DNA from: UBA1447 sp964568955
GTDB taxonomy: Bacteria; Bacillota; Clostridia; Oscillospirales; Acutalibacteraceae
Assembly (NCBI GenBank): GCA_964568955.1
Contig: CAZMSM010000045.1
Location: forward strand, 1-18,662
Length of the DNA: 18,662 bases
Direction: 5' to 3'
Part shown: positions 7,447-14,805 of the stretch, one piece after another
Layout: each line of letters opens with the position of its first letter
How positions within the stretch are numbered: the stretch's first letter is position 1
Program-made: the position numbers and the translations under genes
The notes under the pieces: generated by a model
The model's database searches: none
Seen by the model: only the letters and a program-made list of their open reading frames with translations
What the model was told of the DNA's origin: nothing

Positions 7447-8049
7447 TCAAACAGTTTGAACAGACAAGCCTGAACTTTCATAAAAATGTTGACGTTGTTC
7501 CGATAGGCGAGCATCCAGTGTATCGTCAAGCGCTAAATTGCCCGATTCGCCCCGTGCCTTGCAACCGCCTATAACAATCGTTTCGTCCGCCAGAACCTCG
7601 GTAGATGCGCCGGCCGCCGCTAGCAGCAGTTCTTTGTAAGGCAAGTCGGCAGGGCGGATATATACTACCATCGCTTGGTCACCCAACATGCCTTTCATAC
7701 CGGCGACGCTTTTCTTTAAAAAATCTGCGTAATACGGCGTTTGGGTAAAGGCTGTCAGCTTTTTTTCGACGGCATCAAATACGCGGTTAACAATATCTGT
7801 GCGTGCGGTGGCTAGTTCGCTGCGCAGTTCTTTGTCAAAGCGCGATTGTGCGCGCTTTGCTTGTGCAAGAATATGAGCGGTTTCCGCTTTGATATAGGCG
7901 TCGCTGCGCCTGGCGGCTTCAAGCTCCGCTTTCTCTCGCTCGGCTTTTCGTGCCGCTTCAATTTCGTCGGTTATCGCTTTGCGCTGCATATCGAGATTTT
8001 CACTCATGGCACTGAGAAACAGCGTAACTTTTTCGTTTGATGCGTCCAT
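7447..8049 (-). CDS. atpE: A/V-type ATPase subunit E (peripheral stalk)
   Basis: 200 residues. It has a long, charged N-terminal coiled coil (about 1-90, rich in E, K, R and A) followed by a compact alpha/beta domain. That domain contains the pattern GGCKARGESGNLALDDTLDARL, split here around positions 160-185, corresponding to the GG-x3-x-G-x-I-x-x-x-N-T-L-x-x-R-L signature of the E family. With the small H(G) subunit it forms the peripheral stalk linking the head to subunit I and C. It starts at an ATG preceded by GGGAGG; the gap from subunit F is 30 bp and to subunit A 17 bp. Confidence 0.9.
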   Translation of the reverse strand: MDASNEKVTLFLSAMSENLDMQRKAITDEIEAARKAEREKAELEAARRSDAYIKAETAHILAQAKRAQSRFDKELRSELATARTDIVNRVFDAVEKKLTAFTQTPYYADFLKKSVAGMKGMLGDQAMVVYIRPADLPYKELLLAAAGASTEVLADETIVIGGCKARGESGNLALDDTLDARLSEQRQHFYESSGLSVQTV

Positions 8050-8079
8050 AACCTGTCGCCTCCCTTACAGCAAAATGGT

Positions 8080-8385
8080 TTACAATTTAATTCCTATCGC
8101 GTCACGAACATAGTCGGCAATGGAATTTGTGGCCGAACCTGCGTGCCTGTCCGGAATAACGACAATCAGCGGGCGGGCATACTCTTTTTTTAATCGTACG
8201 AGCAAACCGGGGCATAGGTCGCTCAGCAGTTGGGTAACAAGCACGATCCCAATATCCTTCTGCTTTAAAACGCGCGCAAAGGCATCTTCGACTTGGGCGG
8301 CATCTTTAACAACTTCGCCCTCAATGCCGGCCAAGCGCAAACCCACTTCCGTATCTATATTGTCGCTGATTAAATAAAATCGCAT
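8080..8385 (-). CDS. atpF: A/V-type ATPase subunit F (central stalk)
   Basis: 101 residues, typical of the family. It starts MRFYLISDNIDTEVGLRLAG and contains the Rossmann-like strand pattern DIGIVLVTQ (about residues 44-52) and a P-L-I-V-V-I-P strand near residue 72-78, all conserved in V/A-type F. It binds subunit D in the rotor. The ATG has a GAGGAAA site. It lies 16 bp after the K gene and 30 bp before E. It should not be confused with F-type atpF (subunit b). Confidence 0.93.
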   Translation of the reverse strand: MRFYLISDNIDTEVGLRLAGIEGEVVKDAAQVEDAFARVLKQKDIGIVLVTQLLSDLCPGLLVRLKKEYARPLIVVIPDRHAGSATNSIADYVRDAIGIKL

Positions 8386-8401
8386 AGGTGTTTCCTCAAA
8401 A

Positions 8402-8872
8402 TTATAGCTTGTTGAGAATAAGGATGGAAATAACCACGCCGTACAAGGCTATGGATTCGCCAAGTGCCACAAAGATAAGCGATTTACCGAAGCTTTTCGG
8501 GTCTTCGCTTGTGGCGGCTATTGCTGCGGGTGCGCCTGCGGCAACGGCAATACCGCCACCAATACCGGCAAGCCCTGTGACGATGGCAGCGGCAAGCAGT
8601 CCGAGCCCCATAAATTCGGATTTGTCGGCAGCTTGCGTGGTGGTTTGAGCTTGTGATTGGCTTGTTTCAAGCGTTGTGTCCACTTCGCCCGCCGCCGCTG
8701 CCGAGAAGGTAAGCGCGGAAAAGAGAACCGTCAGCACAATAAAGCCGGCAAACTGGGAAACCAGCACATTTTTTGCCGACTTGCCCTGTGACTTTTTCTT
8801 AAAAGCCCAAAGCACCAAAGATACTAAAGCGACGGGTGGGAAAACTGCCAAAGCAACATAAAAAGCGGTCAT
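8402..8872 (-). CDS. atpK: A/V-type ATPase subunit K (membrane ring proteolipid)
   Basis: 156 residues. The C-terminal part is one proteolipid hairpin: a glycine-rich helix (about 88-115, with GLAGIGGGIAV) and an ion-carrying helix (about 129-153) with the essential carboxylate E139 in the motif VALGESIALYG. S140 and Y144 follow the glutamate at the +1 and +5 positions. The N-terminal 60 residues hold two more hydrophobic segments (about 3-24 and 36-59), the second ending in an alanine-rich, signal-like stretch. A Thr/Gln-rich linker (about 65-85) follows. Such an N-terminal extension is, from memory, common in clostridial homologues. I chose ATG 8872 because GGAGGAG lies 6 nt upstream; a TTG at 8887 would lie before that site. 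The very strong ribosome binding site fits the high copy number of this subunit. Confidence 0.93.
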   Translation of the reverse strand: MTAFYVALAVFPPVALVSLVLWAFKKKSQGKSAKNVLVSQFAGFIVLTVLFSALTFSAAAAGEVDTTLETSQSQAQTTTQAADKSEFMGLGLLAAAIVTGLAGIGGGIAVAAGAPAAIAATSEDPKSFGKSLIFVALGESIALYGVVISILILNKL

Positions 8873-8890
8873 TGTAAACTCCTCCAAAAA

Positions 8891-10810
8891 TCAGTTATTT
8901 TTATTTAAAACAGCCGGCCCGGCTGCGATGAACGGTCTTCCGTCGCCTTTTAGGAAACGGCTGAACATTTCGTAAAACTCAAGGCGCAAGGCCTGAATAC
9001 CGGTTAAGAGACCTTCCAGTGCGATGACCAAAATATTGCCCAGAATGATGACGATGATATTTTTGTCATTGGCAAGGGCAAACACAACCATCATCATGCC
9101 CGTATGTACCAGGACAAAGGCGCCCACCCGCAGGAAGGAAATGGTATTGCTCAAATAAGAAAGTACATATTCAAGCATTTCGAAAAGATTTTGCAGAATA
9201 AAATCGGTAATACTTTCGACTTTTTCCTCATGATTGTGGTCGACAATACTTATCAAAACATCCTTATGGAAAAGCGTGAGTGCACTGATAATTAAGACAG
9301 CAATCATCAAGCCTTTCGGAAGGATGCCTTTTATCCCCATCAAGCCTGCGGCAGCTATAACGCCGAAAGTGTAAAACAGTATGCCTGCCACGCCGTTGTT
9401 GCTGAACAGGGCTTCCCCAAAGCGTTTGGCTTTGATGCAGGAATACACATTGATAAGCATGGAGAGTGTGACGAGAAAAATGCCGATACCGATGGAAAAC
9501 AGCAGCACCGTGTTCACCGATTCCATGACATCCAGTGGCTTTGAAGCAAGGCCGATGGCTTTATATACAGGATTGAGGGCGTTTTCAAAACCGAAAACGG
9601 AGCCGAAAATAAAGCCGAAAAACATGGAAGATGCCCCGCAGGGAATAATGATTCTACCAAGGGGCATTGCTTTGATTTTCCACATCAAAAAGCCCGCGAC
9701 CATCAAAACAAAGCCTTGCCCCACATCGCCGAACATCATGCCGAAGAGCAAGGTATAGGTGATGGCCACGAAAGCGGTTATGTCCGTTTCCCCATAAGAG
9801 GGGAGCCCGTACATGGAAACAAAGTATTCAAAAGGTCTTGCGAAGAAATTATTTTTAATTTTTACGGGAACTGATTTTTCCTGCTTTTGGGCATCACTGA
9901 TTTCGCAGTTGATGTCCCGAAGTTTTGAAAGCCCCTCGTTGAATTTTTTCAAATTAGCTGTCGGCATCCAGCCGGCATAATAAAATTGATTGCCGCGGCA
10001 AGCGGCGTAACGGCGCATATCAAACGCATCGTTAAACCATTTGAGCCGGGAATAAATATCGGTAATCTTTTTAGCGTTAACACTCCAGTATTCGGCGAGT
10101 TCTTTATCAAGCCCGGTGATTTGGGTGTTGAGTATATCCATGTTTACTTTTAATTGGTCAATGATTTCCTGCGCTGTCCCGACCGCCCCCGGAATGTGCA
10201 GTCGTTCAAAATACAACAGCGAAAAAATTCGATCAATTTCCTCACTCTTGTGGTTTGGCGCGAAATAAACACCCCAATAATTGGCTTGGTCTGTTGAACA
10301 GGGGATGAACAGCATATAGGGCTTATCGTTGTAAGCACTCAGCTTACCATAGCTGTCTTTTGGCATATGACCAAAGCGTACTTTGATAAACTTGCAGGCG
10401 AACAACTCATCCAAACGTACATCGAGGTTGATAAAATGACTGTATTGCTCAATCCCTTTTTCGCACACCTCGCGTTGCTCAACGAGTATTTTGCGGTCAT
10501 TGTGGAGCCGCGCTAAATTCGACTCAAACTCACCGATGTAAACAGAAGCCGTCGCATCCGCAAAATCACCGGGAATGATGGGCTCGGCTTTCAGGTCGGC
10601 TCCTAAAACGGTTGCCAGTTCCTCAATTTTTTGAACCTTTGCGGTATAGGGATTTTCTTCATTGAGTGGCAAAAACCCCATGGAAGGCGACAAAAAATCC
10701 GTCGCGCTTTCGGGTTGAAAATCACCGCTCATATAACAAACTTCAATAAAGCTGTCCAGCTTTTCAATACTGCCTGCCGCCTTAATGAATTTCATTTTTG
10801 TAATAGCCAT
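8891..10810 (-). CDS. atpI: A/V-type ATPase subunit I (membrane stator, a-subunit)
   Basis: 639 residues. The N-terminal half (1-335) is soluble, with coiled-coil arms that contact the peripheral stalks. The C-terminal half has about eight membrane segments (about 345-378, 387-405, 433-455, 473-492, 499-518, 551-580, 584-605). R561 in SFLRVGAFVLVHTGM and R609 in ALRLEFYEMFSRF are the conserved membrane arginines expected to face the K-ring carboxylate in the ion path. The GDVGQG motif near 361-366 is also typical. It starts at ATG 10810 with GGCGGTGA upstream, 13 bp after subunit C. It ends 18 bp before the subunit K start. Confidence 0.95.
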   Translation of the reverse strand: MAITKMKFIKAAGSIEKLDSFIEVCYMSGDFQPESATDFLSPSMGFLPLNEENPYTAKVQKIEELATVLGADLKAEPIIPGDFADATASVYIGEFESNLARLHNDRKILVEQREVCEKGIEQYSHFINLDVRLDELFACKFIKVRFGHMPKDSYGKLSAYNDKPYMLFIPCSTDQANYWGVYFAPNHKSEEIDRIFSLLYFERLHIPGAVGTAQEIIDQLKVNMDILNTQITGLDKELAEYWSVNAKKITDIYSRLKWFNDAFDMRRYAACRGNQFYYAGWMPTANLKKFNEGLSKLRDINCEISDAQKQEKSVPVKIKNNFFARPFEYFVSMYGLPSYGETDITAFVAITYTLLFGMMFGDVGQGFVLMVAGFLMWKIKAMPLGRIIIPCGASSMFFGFIFGSVFGFENALNPVYKAIGLASKPLDVMESVNTVLLFSIGIGIFLVTLSMLINVYSCIKAKRFGEALFSNNGVAGILFYTFGVIAAAGLMGIKGILPKGLMIAVLIISALTLFHKDVLISIVDHNHEEKVESITDFILQNLFEMLEYVLSYLSNTISFLRVGAFVLVHTGMMMVVFALANDKNIIVIILGNILVIALEGLLTGIQALRLEFYEMFSRFLKGDGRPFIAAGPAVLNKNN

Positions 10811-10823
10811 ATAATCACCGCCT

Positions 10824-11882
10824 TTATAAAGATTTTCTGTTGTGTGCCCCTATCAGCATGGGCTGTATTTTGTCCGCGGGCACATCGTATCTGATACCCT
10901 CAACAATATGGGTGATATTTTCAATTTCATTTTCTGCAAGGAAGATATAGCTAAACATAACAACCGTCGCATCGGTGGAAAAACGAAAAAGTTTTTTGCT
11001 TTGGTTGAACAGGATATTATGGGTTGCGACCTCAATATATTTATAATCAAGGGCCCCCAGCTGTTTGCCGTAAACGGTATGCGCAAGGCTTTTGAGCATG
11101 TCTTGCGCGCTCGGAGCGTCAATCAGTGCGGACAATTGTTTTTCGGTAAAATTGCTCATGCCCGGCATCACAAATTGCCTGAGCAGCAGCTCATCGGGGT
11201 GGAGCATTTTTTTAAGACGATAAAGGCTGACAAGGGTGCGCATATCCGCTCGCAGGCGAAAAATCTCCAGTATCCCTTCCAGTCGTTTGCCTTTGAAAGA
11301 GGCGTTGGCAAGCGCCCAAAGCTGTTGATAAAAATACTTGAAAAGCACGGCTTCGATATCCAGTATGCTTTGGTTGGTCAAAGACCGTTTTTCAAAAGGT
11401 GCCAGCAACTGAGCGTATTCCGTTCCTGCAAGCACCTCCACCAGAGCGTCAAAAGAGGTGGCGCCGGCGAGTTGATATAAATCAAGTGTGGTATGTTCAT
11501 TAAAGAAAGCCGGCACCGCAAACAAGGACTCTTCGGACCGACCGCTGCCGAGCATGCGGATACAGTTCAATATTTGGGTGATGTCGTTTTTGATAATGAA
11601 ATATTTATAAAAATCCTGCCCGAGGGACAGCTCATACCGGCTCAGCGAAGCGTACTGCATAAACAGCCGTTTTTTAAGCAATTCCTCAAGGCGACCGCGG
11701 TGGATAGTGACGGTTGCGACACCTTCAAATATATCCGCATAGGAGGTGCGCGTTTTTAGGTAGGTGGCCACATCGCCCACACTGTTGCAGTTGAGTAAAT
11801 CCAGGTAGTTTTGTTGTGTTAGCATGCGCCCATACATCGCGTGGGCCTTGGCAAGCACAGCGTTTAAAGCAAATGAGGGCAT
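10824..11882 (-). CDS. atpC: A/V-type ATPase subunit C (collar between rotor and ring)
   Basis: 352 residues, mostly helical, matching the V-type d / A-type C family. It has the N-terminal pattern LNAVLAKAHAMYGRML and later RLKKMLHPDELLLRQFV, close to the family's pattern of repeated three-helix domains. The subunit sits as a funnel on the K ring and receives the D/F shaft. I chose ATG 11882, preceded by GGGAGGTG with an 8-nt spacer. A longer in-frame reading from 12002 would overlap the upstream gene and translate through the terminator hairpin at 11919-11956, so it is unlikely. The position before subunit I differs from the common operon order, where C follows E. Confidence 0.9.
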   Translation of the reverse strand: MPSFALNAVLAKAHAMYGRMLTQQNYLDLLNCNSVGDVATYLKTRTSYADIFEGVATVTIHRGRLEELLKKRLFMQYASLSRYELSLGQDFYKYFIIKNDITQILNCIRMLGSGRSEESLFAVPAFFNEHTTLDLYQLAGATSFDALVEVLAGTEYAQLLAPFEKRSLTNQSILDIEAVLFKYFYQQLWALANASFKGKRLEGILEIFRLRADMRTLVSLYRLKKMLHPDELLLRQFVMPGMSNFTEKQLSALIDAPSAQDMLKSLAHTVYGKQLGALDYKYIEVATHNILFNQSKKLFRFSTDATVVMFSYIFLAENEIENITHIVEGIRYDVPADKIQPMLIGAHNRKSL

Positions 11883-11918
11883 CCGACAATCACCTCCCGG
11901 GTCAAAATGGTTTTGAAT

Positions 11919-11956
11919 AAAAAATCTGCCTTGCTTCTTGCAGGAAGCATAGGCAG
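11919..11956 (-). terminator. Terminator-like hairpin inside the ATPase operon (between H and C)
   Basis: On the minus strand, CTGCCTATGCTTC (11956-11944) pairs with GAAGCAAGGCAG (11937-11926), giving 12 base pairs with one bulged base and a 6-nt loop. A run of six T (11924-11919) follows at once. This has the full form of an intrinsic terminator. It lies 9 nt after the H stop codon and 36 nt before the C start codon. If it works only partly, it would give a short H-only transcript in excess over the rest of the operon. Confidence 0.7.
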
Positions 11957-11965
11957 TCGGGGTTG

Positions 11966-12274
11966 TTATTTGAGGATTTGCGTGTAAAGTTCGTGGACCC
12001 ATTTTTCACTGTTTTCCGTATAAGTTTTGGCAAGACTTTCGTGGGCTTGCTTATTTTTTTGCCTGAGGCTATCGGACATTTTCTCGGCTTTTATGCGCTC
12101 TTCTTCACGGAATTTTTCTACAGCCGTTTGCGCCTCGGCTAATTTTTCTTCAATGAGCGAGGTTCTGATTGAGGCTAATTCCTCAAACGCTTTTTGCTTG
12201 GCTTCTTGTGCCTCTTCCGCTTGAAGCCGGCTTTTTTTATCCATATCAAGGATACTTCTAAGCCTTTCGTCCAA
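11966..12274 (-). CDS. A/V-type ATPase subunit H (G; peripheral-stalk coiled coil)
   Basis: 102 residues, almost entirely a charged coiled coil rich in E, K, A, Q and R, with no other domain. As the first gene of an A/V-ATPase operon this matches the small stalk subunit called H or AhaH in archaea, G in Thermus and NtpF in Enterococcus. It pairs with subunit E. I set the start at TTG 12274: GGAGG (12287-12283) lies 8 nt upstream. The adjacent TTG at 12277 is nearly as good. The longer reading from 12310 lacks a ribosome binding site. Identification rests on context and composition more than on conserved residues. Confidence 0.75.
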   Translation of the reverse strand: MDERLRSILDMDKKSRLQAEEAQEAKQKAFEELASIRTSLIEEKLAEAQTAVEKFREEERIKAEKMSDSLRQKNKQAHESLAKTYTENSEKWVHELYTQILK

Positions 12275-12330
12275 CAAAAATCCCTCCTCACAACCACCGA
12301 TTACACACAATAAAAAACGAAGTAAAAATA

Positions 12331-12358
12331 ATTATATCACTTTGAATGAAAAGTACAA
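12331..12358 (-). promoter_or_regulatory. Sigma-A-type promoter of the ATPase operon
   Basis: On the minus strand TTGTAC (12358-12353) and a perfect TATAAT (12336-12331) are separated by 16 bp. Transcription would start near 12324, giving a leader of about 50 nt before subunit H. It lies in the AT-rich gap right after folK. No terminator is visible between folK and this promoter, so read-through from the folate genes is also possible. Confidence 0.75.
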
Positions 12359-12376
12359 GGGCAAATTAGACAAACC

Positions 12377-12895
12377 TTAGAACTGCTTTTGCCTGTTTTG
12401 TGGTAACTTTATTTGTGCATCAATCTTTTCAACACCCTCGCTGCCGAGCTCTTTCAGGCGTGTGCCGAAGGCAAGCCCGGGTGCTCTGCCTGAGGGGAAC
12501 AGGTCTTGCAGGGGTACCATGACAAACGCTCTTTCAAGAATTCTTGGGTGCGGTAAGGTCAGCTCAAAACTTTCGCTTTTCATCCCTTCATAAATCAGCA
12601 GGTCGAGGTCGATGATTCTCGGCCCGTCTTTTACTTCTCTTTTTCTGCCGAAAGCCGCCTCTATCCCAAGGCATGCACCCAGCAGGGCCATAGGGGACAT
12701 GTTCGTTTCAACAAGCACATTGGCGTTGAAAAATTTCGGCTGTGCTTCCACACCGACAGGCTCTGTTTCGTAAATGTGTGAGACTGCGATAACCGCTGTA
12801 CGGGGCAGTAGTGACAAAGCACGAACAGACTCGTTCATGTTTAAAAGTCGATCGCCGAGATTGGTTCCTATACCGATGATTGCCTTGTTCTTCAT
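12377..12895 (-). CDS. folK: 2-amino-4-hydroxy-6-hydroxymethyldihydropteridine pyrophosphokinase
   Basis: 172 residues. The enzyme transfers pyrophosphate from ATP to 6-hydroxymethyl-7,8-dihydropterin, activating it for FolP. It shows the family's N-terminal IGIGTNLGDR (about 7-16), the YETEPVG segment (42-48) and the signature KDGPRIIDLDLLIYEG, with the two magnesium-binding aspartates D96 and D98 (equivalent to the E. coli pair D95/D97). It also has LPHPRILERAFVMVPL (114-129). The length is normal. The ATG is only 2 nt after the folB stop codon and its AAAAGGAGT site lies inside the folB end, so translation is coupled. It is the last gene of the folate set. Confidence 0.96.
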   Translation of the reverse strand: MKNKAIIGIGTNLGDRLLNMNESVRALSLLPRTAVIAVSHIYETEPVGVEAQPKFFNANVLVETNMSPMALLGACLGIEAAFGRKREVKDGPRIIDLDLLIYEGMKSESFELTLPHPRILERAFVMVPLQDLFPSGRAPGLAFGTRLKELGSEGVEKIDAQIKLPQNRQKQF

Positions 12896-12897
12896 TC

Positions 12898-13266
12898 TTA
12901 AACGTGACTCCTTTTGACTTCAATTTTGACGCCCGCATATTCGAAATCGGCGTGAATAGGCGCGTTTGGCTTTTTCAAGGTGATTGTAACGCCCTCCAAA
13001 GCCGGGTATTCATCCAACAATCCTTCTGCGACTCTTTGCGCAGCGCGTTCAATTAAATCATTCTTTTGCGCCGTCATAACAGCGATGGCCGTTTTGATGA
13101 TTTTGGCGTAGCTGACGGTGTTTTCAAGCAGGTCGGTTTGACACGCGCCACGCAGGTCAACTTGCGCGTCAATATCCAGTACAAAAATCTGGCCGTCTTC
13201 TTCTTCTTCGGGGTTCACCCCGTGGTATGCATAGACCTTGAGGCCTTTAACGATTATGGTGCCCAA
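12898..13266 (-). CDS. folB: Dihydroneopterin aldolase
   Basis: 122 residues, a normal length. It cleaves 7,8-dihydroneopterin to 6-hydroxymethyl-7,8-dihydropterin and glycolaldehyde, the substrate step before FolK. Family features are VYAYHGVNPEEEED with the conserved acidic residue E22, Y53 in NTVSYAKI, E73 in LIERAAQRVAEGLL, and the catalytic lysine region KKPNAPI (K99). The start is TTG 13266, with AAGGAG about 8 nt upstream. It follows folP by 18 bp and precedes folK by 2 nt. Confidence 0.96.
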   Translation of the reverse strand: MGTIIVKGLKVYAYHGVNPEEEEDGQIFVLDIDAQVDLRGACQTDLLENTVSYAKIIKTAIAVMTAQKNDLIERAAQRVAEGLLDEYPALEGVTITLKKPNAPIHADFEYAGVKIEVKRSHV

Positions 13267-13284
13267 AACAGTTCTCCTTTTTCC

Positions 13285-14133
13285 TTATATATTTCTAAAC
13301 AGGGCGTCTGCCATTCGTGCCCCCTGCAGTGCGCGATCCACGTCATGAACCCGTATGATGTCCGTACCCCCGGCAATAGCGGCGGTGTGCGCAGCAACCG
13401 TTCCCGGTTCCCGTTTTGCGGTATCCTCTTCGAGGGCGGCGGTGCCGACGACTCTTTTGCGCGATGCACCGGTGAGCAGGGCGACGTCTTCTATTTTAAC
13501 CTCTTTGAGGTGGCGGAGCAGTTCAAGGTTTTCCGCTTGACTTTTGCCAAAACCGATACCGGGGTCCAGACAAATGCGAGACCGGTCCAAACCGAGCGCC
13601 TCGATTTGTAAAAGCGCACTTTCAAAAAAGTGGCGCACCGCCTTCAGAACACCGCCTTCGTAGCGGACTCGGATGGCATCGGCACCCCCGCCGTTGTGCA
13701 TAATAACCCAGCCGGCACCGGTGGTTTTAATAACGTCTGCCATTGTAGAGTTTACCCTGCCGCTGACATCATTAATAATGGATGCCCCCTTATTCAGCGC
13801 AAAGGCCGCAACTTCCGGGGAAAAGGTGTCAACGGATATCGGAACACAAACCTTGCCCTTTAAAGCGTCAAGCACCGGGGCGAGTCTTTCGATTTCTTCC
13901 TGTGGCGAAACCGGCTGTGCGCCCGGGCGGGTGGACTGCGCGCCAATATCTAAAATATCCGCACCCTGTTTTTGCATTTCAAGTGCGCGAGCAAGGGCTT
14001 GCTCCGGTTGCAAATAAATGCCACCGTCCGAAAAAGAGTCCGGCGTAACATTTAAAATACCCATAACATAAGTGCGCGCCCCAAGAAGAAAAGAAAAGTC
14101 CAACGCACTAAAAAAAATTAATTCAGCTTTCAT
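13285..14133 (-). CDS. folP: Dihydropteroate synthase
   Basis: 282 residues from ATG 14133. It condenses 6-hydroxymethyldihydropterin pyrophosphate with p-aminobenzoate and is the sulfonamide target. The expected loops are present: MGILNVTPDSFSDGG, DIGAQSTRPGAQPVS (family usually DIGGESTRPG; the Gln form is known in clostridia from memory), ISVDTF, IINDVSG, LDPGIGFGKS, the SRKR lysine loop and RVHDV at the end. ATG 14133 matches where the family begins. ATG 14145 and ATG 14199 are in frame but would translate the 11-nt tandem repeat upstream into a highly charged, non-family tail. The ribosome binding site before 14133 is weak, while the repeats supply many SD-like GGGAAG/GGAG patches. Confidence 0.93.
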   Translation of the reverse strand: MKAELIFFSALDFSFLLGARTYVMGILNVTPDSFSDGGIYLQPEQALARALEMQKQGADILDIGAQSTRPGAQPVSPQEEIERLAPVLDALKGKVCVPISVDTFSPEVAAFALNKGASIINDVSGRVNSTMADVIKTTGAGWVIMHNGGGADAIRVRYEGGVLKAVRHFFESALLQIEALGLDRSRICLDPGIGFGKSQAENLELLRHLKEVKIEDVALLTGASRKRVVGTAALEEDTAKREPGTVAAHTAAIAGGTDIIRVHDVDRALQGARMADALFRNI

Positions 14134-14232
14134 CCGTTCTTCCATCGCTCCCTCATCGTTCCTCCGTCGTTCCCCAACGCTTTTCCAACGCTTCCCCATT
14201 GCTTCTCTATCGCTTCTCCGTAACCGCTTCTC
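14131..14232 (-). repeat. 11-nt tandem repeat filling the folE-folP gap
   Basis: Eight consecutive units of exactly 11 nt run from 14131 to 14218, plus a ninth, 14-nt unit to 14232. Read on the plus strand, examples are CAACGCTTCCC (14186-14196), CATTGCTTCTC (14197-14207), TATCGCTTCTC (14208-14218) and CCATCGCTCCC (14142-14152). The plus-strand consensus is roughly CATCGCTTCCC, and copies differ at about 1-4 positions. On the transcribed strand each unit gives a purine-rich GGGAAGCGATG-like block that carries an SD-like patch. The array occupies nearly the whole 105-bp gap and reaches the folP start codon. An 11-nt unit does not preserve a reading frame, which argues against it being coding. 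Confidence 0.85.
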
Positions 14233-14238
14233 CGCCTA

Positions 14239-14805
14239 TTAATGAGCCCGGCTCAGCAGCGTCATCACCTCAGCCCTTGTCTTAGCGTCACTGCGCAAGG
14301 TGCCCCGCAGTGCGGAAGTTTGCGTTTCGGCGCCGGCTGCGCGCGCGCCGCGCATGGTCATACAAAGATGCTCGGCTTCAATTACAACCGCGACCCCGCG
14401 CGGCTTGAGGGCCCCCTCATAAATAAAATCGGCGATTTGCGCGGTCAGTCGTTCTTGCAGCTGGGGACGCTTGGCAAAACAATCCACGATGCGCGCCAAT
14501 TTTGAAAGCCCGAGTATTTTGCCGTCACCCGGGATGTAAGCAATATGAGCCTTCCCCATAAAGGGCAAGAGATGGTGTTCGCACATGGAAAACAAGGGGA
14601 TGTCGCGCACAATGACCAGCTCTTCGTTGTGGTTTTCGTTAAAAATTTTAAGGTGCTGGTCGGGGCAACCGCTCAAACCGGAAAACACTTCCGCGTACAT
14701 CCTTGCAACACGGGCCGGTGTTTCAAGCAGTCCCTCCCTATTGGCATCCTCGCCGACAGCTTCAAGGATTTCCCTCACGGCTGCCTCAATTCTTTTTAAA
14801 TCCAT
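14239..14805 (-). CDS. folE: GTP cyclohydrolase I
   Basis: 188 residues. It converts GTP to 7,8-dihydroneopterin triphosphate, the first step of folate synthesis, in a zinc-dependent homodecamer. Zinc ligands are visible as C75 and H78 in SMCEHHLLPF and C148 in EAEHLCMTMRG, with catalytic H77. Other family motifs are GLLETPARVARMY, HIAYIPGDGKILGLSKLARI and a QTSALRG segment near 162-168. I chose ATG 14805, with GGGAG about 10 nt upstream; the reading from 14874 adds a non-family tail and has no good site. It is the first folate gene, 80 bp after the lipoprotein gene. That gap shows three 10-nt purine-rich units (14813-14842) but no promoter or terminator that I can support. A dihydroneopterin triphosphate phosphatase gene is not in the window. 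Confidence 0.96.
   Translation of the reverse strand: MDLKRIEAAVREILEAVGEDANREGLLETPARVARMYAEVFSGLSGCPDQHLKIFNENHNEELVIVRDIPLFSMCEHHLLPFMGKAHIAYIPGDGKILGLSKLARIVDCFAKRPQLQERLTAQIADFIYEGALKPRGVAVVIEAEHLCMTMRGARAAGAETQTSALRGTLRSDAKTRAEVMTLLSRAH

Noticed and set aside
10842..11480. 212-codon plus-strand frame opposite the subunit C gene
   Set aside because: It has no start site signal and no recognisable domain, and lies within a well-supported gene of the operon.
14134..14199. N-terminal extension of FolP (ATG 14199 or 14145)
   Set aside because: The extension is just the 11-nt repeat translated into charged residues. The family begins at the ATG at 14133. ATG 14145 has AGGGAG only 2 nt upstream, too close to be a good ribosome binding site, though it cannot be fully excluded.
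14131..14232. Reading the folE-folP repeat as a CRISPR array or as TRAP-type binding sites
   Set aside because: Units are contiguous 11-mers with no spacers, so it is not CRISPR. TRAP sites need (G/U)AG triplets about every 5 nt, which the 11-nt period does not provide.
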